Source: an uncultured Pelagibacteraceae bacterium
GTDB taxonomy: Bacteria > Pseudomonadota > Alphaproteobacteria > Pelagibacterales > Pelagibacteraceae
Assembly (NCBI GenBank): GCA_902555065.1
Contig: CACDQQ010000007.1
Coordinates: 1-42,980, forward strand
Length of the DNA: 42,980 nt
Direction of reading: 5' to 3'
Part shown: positions 34,690 to 42,980 of the stretch, piece after piece
Numbering within the stretch: the first letter of the stretch is position 1
How the letters are laid out: each line of letters opens with the position of its first letter
The notes under the pieces: model-generated
Told to the model about the DNA's origin: nothing
Databases searched by the model: none
Seen by the model: only the letters and a program-made list of their open reading frames with translations
Program-made: the position numbers and the translations under genes

Positions 34690-36615
34690 ATGTTTACTCA
34701 AATAATAACAATATTAATTCTCGTATCAATTATCGGGTGCATACTTTATGGAAGACGTTTAATAAAAACTGAAAAAGTTGATGCAGTTTTTGGAAATCCA
34801 GAAAGAGCAAAAGGTGGAACTCATTGGATAATTGTCGGAAGTAGTGCAATATTGTTAGTTTGGCTTTATTATTCTTGGGATATTGCAAAAGGATTTTATC
34901 CAAAATCAGCAAATGAATTATGTCAGGTCGCAAAAATAAATGAGTCTTTATTAGGATTAAAATATCAATTTCCAATTGAAGAAAGAGAATTCAAAAGTAC
35001 TTCAATAATAAAAATAGAAAATAAAAATCTTAAAAAAATAACTTTAGAAATTCAAAATTCGCCAGATTTAAACAACATACAGAAAACTGCATTAGTTGGT
35101 TTTATTAATAAAACAAACAAATTAATTCCATTACTTACTAACGATAATCTAATGGAGATTAACACAAAAATTAAAATAGATGAGATGACTAATGAAATTA
35201 GATTGTTAAGCACTAATTTTCAAAAGAAAGATTATCCATTTGAAACACCAGAGCAAAAAAATGAAAGACAAAAAGCAATTGCTGAGCAAGGAAGCTGGGG
35301 TATAGTAACTGTAAGTGCCGGAACAGGATCAATAGAAAATACTATTGAAGTGCCTTTAGTGCCTGAAACAGATAGAGGGTTGAAATTTCACGCTGCAGCT
35401 GAACAATTAAAAAAAATTAATGATAAATTTTTTAAATTAAGAAACCATAATCCTCAATTCAAAAATGCAATAAAAGAACTTAAATCAGAGATAAAATTAT
35501 ATAGAAAAAATTTAGATGACACTGAGGAAGTGGCATCTACTTACGCAAAAAACATTGTAAAAATTGCAAGAAGAATTGAATTTGCAAGTATTTATCCACC
35601 AAATGCTCTTAATGAAATGCAAAATGCAATTATTGAATTTGATAATCTTCAAAAAACTGAGCAAGGAGGTTTAAGATTAATTGACATTCTTTTATTCCCT
35701 GCAGGAACTATAGTTGCAAGTGGTCCTAGTTGTTCTGAGCAAGGTTCAGGTAGATGGTTACCAAAACCCTCGGATACACTTAATAAATTTATTTTAATGT
35801 CTAAGCCAAGTGTAGGTTACAAAAATATCCCACTTCTTTGGATTGATATGATGGATGTAAGCCAGATAATTGGCTTTATATTGCCAGATTGGATAGCTGA
35901 TGTTTTGCCTGGAGAATATCCAGTTCACACTAAAGATGGCGTTGTTAAGCAAAATTTTAAAGGGAAAGTTTTAAAAATTGTTACTGGCGATTTTAAATTA
36001 TTTAAAATTCCTGTTCCATATGGACATATTTGGGATTCATTTTTAAGAGTTTTTCTTGGATTAGTTTTTGGAATATTGATTGGTGTACCATTAGGACTTT
36101 TCATGGGTTTAAATAGATTTGCTAAAGGTTTCTTTGATCCATTAATTGAACTTTATAGACCAGTACCTCCTCTTGCGTGGGCTCCTTTAATAATCTCGGT
36201 TTTAGGGATTGATAATACTGGAAAAGTATTTTTATTATTTATGGTTTCATTATCTATAATGATTATTTCAGCCAGAGCTGGAGCATCAGGTACACAGTTA
36301 TCTAAAATACATGCAGCGCATTCTCTTGGTGCTTCTAAAAGACAAATACTTAGATATGTTATTTTTCCAAATTCTTTACCTGAAATTTTAACAGGTATTA
36401 GAGTAGCTGTTGGTATGTGCTGGGGCACTTTAGTTGCAGCAGAATTTTTAGCAGGTACAACTGGAATTGGATTTGTTGAAAATGTTGCCAAAAAGTATTT
36501 TCAATATGAAGTAATTTGGATCACAATTTTTATAATGGGTATGTTGGGTCTTCTTTTTGATGTAGCTTTGAGAAAAATTATAGACAAGACGATACCTTGG
36601 AGAGGTAAAGGTTAA
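34690..36615 (+). CDS. tauC: Taurine-type ABC permease with large N-terminal domain (TauC)
   Basis: The C-terminal part, from about residue 443 (PYGHIWDSFLRV) to 641, is a normal TauC-type permease with five or six spans and the EAA loop HAAHSLGASKRQILRYVI near residue 541. The N-terminal 440 residues are extra: span 1 at 1-21, span 2 near 48-64, then about 370 mostly soluble residues with charged helices (KKINDKFFKLRNH, AIKELKSEIKLYRKN) and a small PSCSEQG patch near residue 355. Ordinary TauC is about 275 aa. The insert should lie in the periplasm, where it might act in substrate capture. This is one continuous frame, without a frameshift. It ends 3 bases before the next convergent gene. 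Confidence 0.88.
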   Translation: MFTQIITILILVSIIGCILYGRRLIKTEKVDAVFGNPERAKGGTHWIIVGSSAILLVWLYYSWDIAKGFYPKSANELCQVAKINESLLGLKYQFPIEEREFKSTSIIKIENKNLKKITLEIQNSPDLNNIQKTALVGFINKTNKLIPLLTNDNLMEINTKIKIDEMTNEIRLLSTNFQKKDYPFETPEQKNERQKAIAEQGSWGIVTVSAGTGSIENTIEVPLVPETDRGLKFHAAAEQLKKINDKFFKLRNHNPQFKNAIKELKSEIKLYRKNLDDTEEVASTYAKNIVKIARRIEFASIYPPNALNEMQNAIIEFDNLQKTEQGGLRLIDILLFPAGTIVASGPSCSEQGSGRWLPKPSDTLNKFILMSKPSVGYKNIPLLWIDMMDVSQIIGFILPDWIADVLPGEYPVHTKDGVVKQNFKGKVLKIVTGDFKLFKIPVPYGHIWDSFLRVFLGLVFGILIGVPLGLFMGLNRFAKGFFDPLIELYRPVPPLAWAPLIISVLGIDNTGKVFLLFMVSLSIMIISARAGASGTQLSKIHAAHSLGASKRQILRYVIFPNSLPEILTGIRVAVGMCWGTLVAAEFLAGTTGIGFVENVAKKYFQYEVIWITIFIMGMLGLLFDVALRKIIDKTIPWRGKG

Positions 36616-36618
36616 TTC

Positions 36619-37674
36619 TTAATCGTCGAGTAACCGTAATTCTTTTTCGTCGAATTTTAAATAAACGTTTTCTCCAACATTAAATATTTCATTTGTATCG
36701 CTAGAAACTACGTAAATCTTACCGACTTTTGAATTAACTATATACTGATAACTATTTCCAACGAATGATGCATTATTAACAGATGCATGTATTGAGTTTT
36801 CTTCAGGGCTTTTTGAAATAGTTATTTTTTCTGGTCTTAAAGAAACGGAAACTGAACTTTCTAATTTTTGATCACTTTCTATATTAATTTTCATTTCTGC
36901 TAATTGAATCTCGTAAATATTATTATTTTGATTAATGATTTCAGCTTTAACAACATTTGCGTCTCCTATAAAGTTAGCTACAAATTTAGTTTTAGGAAAG
37001 TTATACAATTCTTTTGGACTACCTTGTTGAGCAATAATAGCATTGTTCATCACAATTACTTTGTCAGAAATTGCTAATGCTTCCTCTTGATCATGAGTTA
37101 CATAAATTGTGGTTACTCCAAGTTTCTGTTGAATTTCTCTAATATCCTCTCTTACTTGTCTTCTTAATTTTGCATCTAAATTAGATAAAGGCTCATCAAA
37201 AAGTAGAACCTTTGGTTTCAGCACAATTGCTCTTGCAACAGCTACCCTTTGTTGCTGACCTCCGGATAGCTCTGAGGGCATCCTATTTTCATAACCTTCT
37301 AAATTAACTAACTTAAGAGTTTCTAAAGACTTTTCTGTAAATTCTTCTTTTGGAACATTTATCATCTTTAAACCATACGATACATTTTCAAGCACACTCA
37401 TATGTGGAAACAAAGCATAAGATTGAAATACCATAGATACATCTCTATCTGTCGCTGGTAATAATGTTACATCTTCATTTTCTACTAAAATTTTACCACT
37501 AGTAGCTCTTTCTAGACCAGCAATAATTCTTAAAGAAGTAGTTTTTCCGCATCCAGAGGGGCCTAGCAATGTAGTCAGTGTTCCTGCTTCAAAAGTGCAA
37601 CTCACATTATCAACAGCAACAGTCTGATTAAATTTTTTTGTAATATTTTCAAATTTTACTTCTGCTTTTTTCAT
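36619..37674 (-). CDS. ABC importer ATPase, FbpC/PotA type
   Basis: The 351-aa protein has Walker A GPSGCGKT at residues 38-45, VFQSYALFPHMSV near residue 82, signature LSGGQQQRVAVAR near residue 136, Walker B LLFDEPLSNLD, H-loop VTHDQEEAL and a C-terminal regulatory TOBE-like domain from about residue 240 (VSVSLRPEKITI near residue 277). This layout is shared by ferric-iron, spermidine and 2-aminoethylphosphonate importers. Its ATG shares one base with the permease stop. Placed convergent to tauC. Confidence 0.93.
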   Translation of the reverse strand: MKKAEVKFENITKKFNQTVAVDNVSCTFEAGTLTTLLGPSGCGKTTSLRIIAGLERATSGKILVENEDVTLLPATDRDVSMVFQSYALFPHMSVLENVSYGLKMINVPKEEFTEKSLETLKLVNLEGYENRMPSELSGGQQQRVAVARAIVLKPKVLLFDEPLSNLDAKLRRQVREDIREIQQKLGVTTIYVTHDQEEALAISDKVIVMNNAIIAQQGSPKELYNFPKTKFVANFIGDANVVKAEIINQNNNIYEIQLAEMKINIESDQKLESSVSVSLRPEKITISKSPEENSIHASVNNASFVGNSYQYIVNSKVGKIYVVSSDTNEIFNVGENVYLKFDEKELRLLDD

Positions 37675-39872
37675 TATCCAAAATTTCCTTGTAATATCCC
37701 TGCTGTTTCTTCTCTTCTTCCTAATTTTCGTTTACCTATTATTAATTGCATTAATGTTATTGTAAATAACATAACAACAATTAATGCAGAAGAATAAACA
37801 ATTGCTAGACCATAATCATTGTTTTCTAATCTTCCTAATATATATGAGACAGCTAAATCATAATTAGCACTAACAAGAAATATAACAGCACTAATTGCTG
37901 TCATTGCTCTAACAAAACTAAAAACTAAAGAAGCGGTAATTGCAGGTTTAAGTAATGGAAGAATTACATTCCTAAATGTTTGAGAACTAGATGCATTTAA
38001 TGTTGATGATGCTTCATCTAAATGAGGATCTAATTGATTCATTGAAGCTATGCCTGCCCTAACCCCAACAGGCATATTTCTAAATACAAAAGCGATTACC
38101 AAAATAATTCCTGTTCCTGTAAGTTCAAGTGGCGGAACATTAAACGCAAAAACGTAACTTACACCAATAACACTTCCAGGTATTGCAAAACTTAACATTG
38201 TGCCGAATTCGAAAGCATTTTTTCCTTTAAATTTGTGTCTTGTAAGAAGATATGCTGTTAAAATACCTATTGCAGCAGTAGGAAATGATGAAATTAATGC
38301 TATCGCAAAAGTAGTGTTAAAAGAATTCCACGCGGTACCAGTCCACAAAATTCCTCTTTCTTTAACCCATTCAACACTAAATGCTTCAACATAATGTCTT
38401 AACGTAAAACTGTGATCGACACCCCACATCTCTACAAATCCACCAAACATAATCATAATATAAATTATAAATGTAAGGAGCGCCCAAGGTAGAACAGTTG
38501 AGTAAATTATCCACTTAGTATTATTTGGTAATTCAGGATGAACTCCACTATCACCTTTACCAGAAATTGAAATATAGGATTTTTTCCCCAACCATTGATT
38601 CTGAAGATAAAACACTACCAGAACAACGGTTAATAAAATCATTGCTAATATTGCAGCTTTAGTTTCATCATACTGTGCACCCACAATTGCAAAGAATATT
38701 TCTGTAGATAAAACATCATATTCAGCACCTAGCACTAGTGGATTTCCAAAATCAGCTAAGCTTTCAATAAAGCCAAGCAAAAATGCATTCGCAATTCCAG
38801 GTCTCATTAAAGGCAATGTAACAGTTTTAAAAACTTGCCATTTTGAAGCTCTCAATGTTTGTGAAGCTTCTTCCATTGCAGGACTTACGCTTTCAACAAC
38901 TCCTATTAAAACTAAAAAAGCAATAGGTGTAAAAGCAAGAGTTTGTGCAAACCATATTCCTGGTAAACCATAAATCCATCTCGAGGGCTCAATCTCAAAT
39001 GCCCATTCAAGAAAAGAACTTACAACTCCCGTTCTACCGAATAATATTATTATTGCTAAACCGATTACAAATGGAGGTGTTATGATTGGTAAAACAGATA
39101 AAATTCTAATCGTTTTTTTAAATTTAAAACTTGTTCTTGCAATTAATAAAGCAAAACCTAAACCCAAAATTGTTGATGAGAAAGCTGTAAGTGTTCCCAT
39201 GGTAACAGTGTTCCAAAAAACACCACATGCATAATCACTATATAGACAATCAAGACCCCAAATTCCTTTATTAAATATTTTGGTTGAAAAATTACTAATT
39301 TCATATCCACCTTCTGTGCCTTTAAAGGCAACAGCAAACATTCTAAAAATAGGAAAAAAAACGAAAGTTGAGACCAGAATAATTATGCTTCCAATACTGC
39401 CTACAATAAAATTATCTCCATTTAACCAGCCTCGTGAGGATAGCCCATGTGTAATATAAAAAATAAATGTAGAGCATAAAAGAACTGCCCCAGATCCTAC
39501 TCCAAATTGATTTTCTACATCACCAAATATCGATTGAAAAATTTCAAAATTCCATCCTCTTATGCCAATTGAAAACCCCTGAAGAATAAAATAAAAAATG
39601 CCAAACAATCCTGAGTACAAGAAAATTTTGGAATAACTGGGATTATTCTGATTTAATTTTAAAGTTGATAATGGAAAAAATAAAGTAACAATTAAAGGTA
39701 GAAGCCAATATTTTTTATTTATAAATACCTGTGGTAATATAGAACCGTAATCTTCTAAAGAATATTCTAATATCCAGTTTATTGAGAAAAACCCGTCACC
39801 TGTTACATACCATGGAAATATTAGGAAACCCAATACTCCGATGAGCATCCAACAGATAACGAGTCCTCTCAT
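37674..39872 (-). CDS. Duplicated ABC permease, FbpB/SfuB type
   Basis: The 732-aa protein is a fused double permease. Two EAA loops are seen, EASQTLRASKWQVFKTVTLP near residue 338 and EASSTLNASSSQTFRNVILP near residue 625, each in a six-span unit, preceded by an extra N-terminal set of spans (first about 180 residues). FbpB proteins are usually about 500-560 aa, so the extra N-terminal region is longer than usual. Partner of the ATPase at 36619 and the binding protein 9 bases upstream; together they form an importer for ferric ion or an organic ligand. Confidence 0.9.
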   Translation of the reverse strand: MRGLVICWMLIGVLGFLIFPWYVTGDGFFSINWILEYSLEDYGSILPQVFINKKYWLLPLIVTLFFPLSTLKLNQNNPSYSKIFLYSGLFGIFYFILQGFSIGIRGWNFEIFQSIFGDVENQFGVGSGAVLLCSTFIFYITHGLSSRGWLNGDNFIVGSIGSIIILVSTFVFFPIFRMFAVAFKGTEGGYEISNFSTKIFNKGIWGLDCLYSDYACGVFWNTVTMGTLTAFSSTILGLGFALLIARTSFKFKKTIRILSVLPIITPPFVIGLAIIILFGRTGVVSSFLEWAFEIEPSRWIYGLPGIWFAQTLAFTPIAFLVLIGVVESVSPAMEEASQTLRASKWQVFKTVTLPLMRPGIANAFLLGFIESLADFGNPLVLGAEYDVLSTEIFFAIVGAQYDETKAAILAMILLTVVLVVFYLQNQWLGKKSYISISGKGDSGVHPELPNNTKWIIYSTVLPWALLTFIIYIMIMFGGFVEMWGVDHSFTLRHYVEAFSVEWVKERGILWTGTAWNSFNTTFAIALISSFPTAAIGILTAYLLTRHKFKGKNAFEFGTMLSFAIPGSVIGVSYVFAFNVPPLELTGTGIILVIAFVFRNMPVGVRAGIASMNQLDPHLDEASSTLNASSSQTFRNVILPLLKPAITASLVFSFVRAMTAISAVIFLVSANYDLAVSYILGRLENNDYGLAIVYSSALIVVMLFTITLMQLIIGKRKLGRREETAGILQGNFG

Positions 39873-39881
39873 TATAATTCC

Positions 39882-40919
39882 TTATCTAGGAATTACAGAA
39901 ACATCGTTATCCCATTTGGATAACAAACTCGCTCTAGTACTTTTATCTCCATAAACTTTAAAATTATAATCAATCAAGTTTATTGTTGATAAGTCTGGAG
40001 CATCAGGATCAGCTTTTGCTTTAGTATTAGATGGCACTTGCAAAGATTTTCCTGAAGTGAAAACCATAGTTTGAATAGCAGGACTTAAAGCCCAGTCATA
40101 AAACTTTTTAGCTTCCTTCATATTTCTTGCACCTGCAATAATACTCATAGATCCAACTTCATAACCAGTTCCTTCAGCAGGAGAGACCGTAACAACCGGC
40201 AAACCTTTTTTTGTTTGTTTCACACCATCATGTTGGAAACAAATACCGATTAAGTTTTCACCTCTACCAGTTGCCTTAATTGGTGCAGAACCAGATTTAG
40301 TATATGTATTTATGTTTGCATGAAGTTTTTTCATGTAATCCCAACCTTTATCTTCTCCAAATATTTGAAGAATAGTGGCTAAGGTAGTGTAAGCAGTTCC
40401 AGATGAGTTTGGATTTGCTACTTGTATTTCGCCTTTATATATTGGTTTTGTTAAATCCATCCATGATTTTGGAGCCGGAAGACCTTTTTTTGCTAAAAGA
40501 TCTTTGTTGTATCCAAAACCTAATGCGCCAACATAAATTCCTACTGATTTAAAATCAGCATTTTTTGCTTGGTTCTGAGCTGCAGGTAATAAATCATTAA
40601 AATGAACAGATTTATATTTCTCAGTTAAATTTTCTTGTGCTGCAGTTAAATGTGGATCACCTGTTCCACCAAACCAAACATCTCCTTTTGGATTTGATGC
40701 CTCTGCTTTTATTTTCGCAAAAGTTTCACCACTACTTGCCCTTGTCATAGCTACTTTTGTTCCAGTTTCTTTTTCATAAGCTTGTTCAAGCATTTCACAA
40801 ACGTCTATTTCAACACTGCAATATAATGTTAGTTTTGCAGCTGAAGCTTTATTTGTGATACCGAAAAGTGTTAATGAAAGAACTAGAGCCATAGAAGCTA
40901 CTTTTAGTATATTTTTCAT
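39882..40919 (-). CDS. ABC importer periplasmic binding protein, FbpA-like
   Basis: The 345-aa precursor has a signal peptide (MKNILKVASMALVLSLTLFG...ASA) and the class II binding fold. TRASSGETFAKIKAEASNPK near residue 59, DVWFGGTGDP near residue 80 and VANPNSSGTAYTTLATILQI near residue 168 are typical of the FbpA/AfuA-PotD broad family. The double tyrosine that coordinates iron in classical FbpA is not obvious, so ferric iron is possible but another ligand such as 2-aminoethylphosphonate or an organic acid is also plausible. GAGGG precedes the start on the minus strand. First gene of the three-gene importer. Confidence 0.86.
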   Translation of the reverse strand: MKNILKVASMALVLSLTLFGITNKASAAKLTLYCSVEIDVCEMLEQAYEKETGTKVAMTRASSGETFAKIKAEASNPKGDVWFGGTGDPHLTAAQENLTEKYKSVHFNDLLPAAQNQAKNADFKSVGIYVGALGFGYNKDLLAKKGLPAPKSWMDLTKPIYKGEIQVANPNSSGTAYTTLATILQIFGEDKGWDYMKKLHANINTYTKSGSAPIKATGRGENLIGICFQHDGVKQTKKGLPVVTVSPAEGTGYEVGSMSIIAGARNMKEAKKFYDWALSPAIQTMVFTSGKSLQVPSNTKAKADPDAPDLSTINLIDYNFKVYGDKSTRASLLSKWDNDVSVIPR

Positions 40920-41069
40920 ATATCCCTCACTTTTTTATTAGTTAATGATAATAAATTTAAACGACTAATGTTAATCTTTTGTTACTTCAAATTTAAAGAT
41001 AATTTTAATAAATAAAAAAAAAATTCAATTTATAGTTTAATTTTGAAATCAATTATGTTTACATAAATC

Positions 41070-42074
41070 ATGAATGAAAAAGAGCTTAAAAATTTAATAA
41101 TTAAGATTTTTATTAATTTTAAATTAAGCAGAAAACATTCTGTAATTTGCGCAAATGCAATTGTCAATGCGGAACTTGTAGGTGCGCCTTCACATGGATT
41201 GTCTCGTTTAAAAATGTATTGTGAAAGAATTTCAAAAAAAGTAATTAATCCGAGACCTAAAATAACTGTAAAAAATATATCAAAATCTATATCAATAATT
41301 GATGCTGATAATTCTATTGGTTTCGTTGCAGCAGATAAAGCAATTAAAAAAACTATTCAAAATGCAAAAAAAACAGGGATTGGGTTAGTTGCTGTAAAAA
41401 ACAGCGGACATTACGGTCTATCTGGATACTATGTCGAGCAAGCGGTTAAAAAAAATTTAATAACATTCGCATTTACAAATGCTCCTCCAGCTATTGCGCC
41501 TTTCGGTGGAAAAAAATCAGTCTTTGGAACTAATCCAATATGTTTTGGAACTCAAACAAATAGTAAGGTTCCATTTATACTGGATACATCAATGTCTATG
41601 ATTAATAGAGGTAAAATTAGGATTGCTGAAAAGTTTGGAAAAAAAATACCATATGGAGTTGCTTTAAACAAATTTGGTAAACCGACTACAAATGCAAAAG
41701 AAGCTCTTGCTGGGGTACAACTTCCAATAGCTGGATTTAGAGGATCTGGATTAGCCTGGATGGTAGATATTTTAACTGGAGTATTTGTTGGAAGTAATCA
41801 TGGTGGCAAAGTAAAAGACCCATTTGATGATTTCTCTGGGCCACAAAATATCGGTCACTTATTTTTAGCATTTAAAGACAATCTATTTATTAAAGATTAT
41901 AAAAAAGAGATAAAAAAAAATATTAAAAGAATAAAAAAAATACCTAATTTAAAAGGACAAAAAATCTTTTATCCTGGCGAGCAAAAGTTTTTAAGAACAA
42001 AAACAAACGCTAAAAAATCTATAAAAATTCCAAAAAATATTAAAAAGGATTTAGATATTCTTTTAGCTAGTTAA
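41070..42074 (+). CDS. Ldh2/MDH family NAD(P)-dependent oxidoreductase, candidate sulfolactate dehydrogenase
   Basis: The 334-aa enzyme belongs to the type 2 malate/L-lactate dehydrogenase family, with substrate-site SHGLSRL (residues 41-47), catalytic H114 in NSGHYGLSGYY, the cofactor loop FGTNPICFGTQ near residue 153 and FRGSGLAWMVDILTG near residue 217. Family members act on malate, ureidoglycolate, diketogulonate, pipecolate precursors and (R)-sulfolactate (ComC). Given suyAB in this window, ComC-type interconversion of sulfopyruvate and (R)-sulfolactate is an attractive guess. It is divergent from the FbpA-like gene and convergent with a small protein (TTAA stop overlap). Confidence 0.85.
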   Translation: MNEKELKNLIIKIFINFKLSRKHSVICANAIVNAELVGAPSHGLSRLKMYCERISKKVINPRPKITVKNISKSISIIDADNSIGFVAADKAIKKTIQNAKKTGIGLVAVKNSGHYGLSGYYVEQAVKKNLITFAFTNAPPAIAPFGGKKSVFGTNPICFGTQTNSKVPFILDTSMSMINRGKIRIAEKFGKKIPYGVALNKFGKPTTNAKEALAGVQLPIAGFRGSGLAWMVDILTGVFVGSNHGGKVKDPFDDFSGPQNIGHLFLAFKDNLFIKDYKKEIKKNIKRIKKIPNLKGQKIFYPGEQKFLRTKTNAKKSIKIPKNIKKDLDILLAS

Positions 42075-42277
42075 CCTGCAAAATAACCTAGTATTCCGAT
42101 AGATAAACAGACTGAAAGTATTATTATTTTTGACTGAAGTGCCTCTTTTTTCTTTTCAGTGATTACTCGTTTCTTTAGAACATCTATATTTACTTTACGA
42201 GGGGACATTCGAATTACTCTCTGTTTTTTTTCAGGTATTTCAATATTAGATGTTCTGTTTAAGCTTTCAGTACTCAT
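42071..42277 (-). CDS. 68-aa tail-anchored small protein
   Basis: The product has a polar basic N-terminal 45 residues (EIPEKKQRVIRMSPRKVNID, then KKRVITEKKKEAL) and one C-terminal hydrophobic span (IIILSVCLSIGILGYFAG), so it is likely a tail-anchored inner-membrane protein with the basic part in the cytoplasm. No family is recognised. Its stop shares the TTAA palindrome with the stop of the convergent oxidoreductase (42071-42074). It is divergent from the winged-helix gene 101 bases away. Confidence 0.65.
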   Translation of the reverse strand: MSTESLNRTSNIEIPEKKQRVIRMSPRKVNIDVLKKRVITEKKKEALQSKIIILSVCLSIGILGYFAG

Positions 42278-42321
42278 TAATTTATTAAATCATATAGTAA
42301 AAAAATTTTACAGAATTTAAC

Positions 42322-42368
42322 TGTTCAAAATGGGTTGACTCAAGTTTTAAAATTGTTCAAATTGGGTT
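42322..42368 (+). repeat. Direct repeat upstream of winged-helix regulator
   Basis: TGTTCAAAATGGGTT at 42322-42336 and TGTTCAAATTGGGTT at 42354-42368 differ at one base and start 32 nt apart, about three helical turns. A -35-like TTGACT overlaps the end of the first copy. The pair lies 10 bases before the regulator's ATG and could be its own operator. Confidence 0.6.
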
Positions 42369-42378
42369 TTGATACATT

Positions 42379-42980
42379 ATGAAGCAGCTACCAAGTGTAA
42401 ATTCCGAACTAGATGATGAGCTTATCGATAAAATTTTCAAAAATCATTTTGATATTTTAAGTCCTTTTTTTTTAAAACTTATGTCTGAATGGACAATCGG
42501 TGCTTATAAAGTGTTCAAAGATATAGATACTTACACAATTTTAATTTATTTGATTAGTAAGCAGTTTGATTTTTACAGACGAAATAATTTAAATATTACT
42601 TTCAATAATTTTTATAAGGATAAAACATTAGATATTGAGAAAATTAACCTTATAAGAATATCAAAAGATCTTCAAATACCAAAAGAAAGTGTCAGAAGAA
42701 AAGTTATATCGCTTGAAAAAAAAGGAATAATTAAAAAAAAAGGCAAGAAGATTACAATAGATAGAAGTGCATACAATTCAACACAGCCAAATGATACATT
42801 AAAAAATATATGCACACTTTTATCTGTTTTTAGTCAAATTTTAAAAGAAGAAAAAGTTATAAAAAACGAAATGTCCAGTAATGAAATTAATAACTTAATA
42901 AAACATAATTTCTCATTTTGCTGGTATCAATTTTATAAATTTTTATTTCCTTACTGCTTAAGGTGGAAAAATTATTTTGG
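42379..42980 (+). CDS. Winged-helix DNA-binding regulator, 3' end beyond window
   Basis: The frame from ATG 42379 runs 200 codons off the right edge. The segment RISKDLQIPKESVRRKVISL near residues 94-113 followed by EKKGIIKKKGKKITIDR is a MarR/GntR/Crp-like winged helix-turn-helix with a recognition helix and basic wing. The N-terminal 90 residues are helical (IDKIFKNHFDILSPFFLKLM) and not recognised as a sensor. The ligand and target genes are unknown; a repeat pair just upstream suggests autoregulation. The C-terminal part, which could show a sensor, is missing. Confidence 0.8.
   Translation, partial: MKQLPSVNSELDDELIDKIFKNHFDILSPFFLKLMSEWTIGAYKVFKDIDTYTILIYLISKQFDFYRRNNLNITFNNFYKDKTLDIEKINLIRISKDLQIPKESVRRKVISLEKKGIIKKKGKKITIDRSAYNSTQPNDTLKNICTLLSVFSQILKEEKVIKNEMSSNEINNLIKHNFSFCWYQFYKFLFPYCLRWKNYF

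Noticed and set aside
1..42980. CRISPR arrays, IS elements, prophage, tRNA or rRNA genes
   Set aside because: I looked for regular repeat-spacer units, transposase motifs, terminal repeats and tRNA-like cloverleaves in the gaps and saw none.

Overview
The window looks like a piece of a streamlined SAR11 (Candidatus Pelagibacter-type, Alphaproteobacteria) chromosome. DNA is very A+T rich, genes are packed with 1-25 nt overlaps or gaps, and Lys/Asn/Ile codons dominate. The content is also typical of that group: an aprBAM locus, organosulfonate catabolism, Amt, a TPP-riboswitch-controlled solute:sodium symporter (ThiV-like) and many binding-protein ABC transporters. No IS element, prophage, CRISPR array, rRNA or tRNA was seen.

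Layout. 1-666: start of a family-2 glycosyltransferase, cut by the window edge. 735-8920: sulfur block, with xsc (minus), suyAB (plus), a TSUP anion exporter, and the minus-strand run aprM-aprB-aprA plus an unknown 116-aa gene. 9027-14294: a tightly coupled minus-strand operon metC-MFS-pabB-pabA-pabC-HIT, in which pabC carries a one-base frameshift. 14370-20270: small housekeeping genes (27-aa basic protein, membrane protein, mnmA, DUF3553, cysQ, recX, ABA4-like, rhodanese, glycosyltransferase, bcp) ending in a strong terminator. 20287-24810: amt, HU, rseP, and a thiV-like symporter behind a TPP riboswitch. 24952-27765: an ABC-2 exporter with two overlooked membrane microproteins and a second TSUP permease. 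27798-30049: a small redox cluster (DUF4396, cytochrome c, cytochrome c', cytochrome b561, thioredoxin-like). 30205-36615: taurine module, with ald and tpa (minus) divergent from tauA-tauB-tauC (plus); TauC has a very large extra domain. 36619-40919: a second, FbpABC/SfuABC-type ABC importer. 41070-42980: an Ldh2-family oxidoreductase, a small tail-anchored protein and the start of a winged-helix regulator.

How the genes fit together. Taurine would enter by TauABC, be transaminated by Tpa (alanine recycled to pyruvate and ammonium by Ald), and be cleaved by Xsc to acetyl phosphate and sulfite. SuyAB would release sulfite from (R)-sulfolactate. Sulfite could then be exported by the TSUP permease or oxidised to APS by AprBA, with AprM passing electrons to the membrane. 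Carbon, nitrogen and energy could thus all come from marine sulfonates. The two halves of this pathway lie about 20 kb apart in the window. The most notable oddities are the large TauC insert, the unknown G+C-richer gene in the apr operon, the pabC frameshift, a riboswitch whose P1 stem seems to hold the ribosome binding site, and several very small genes.
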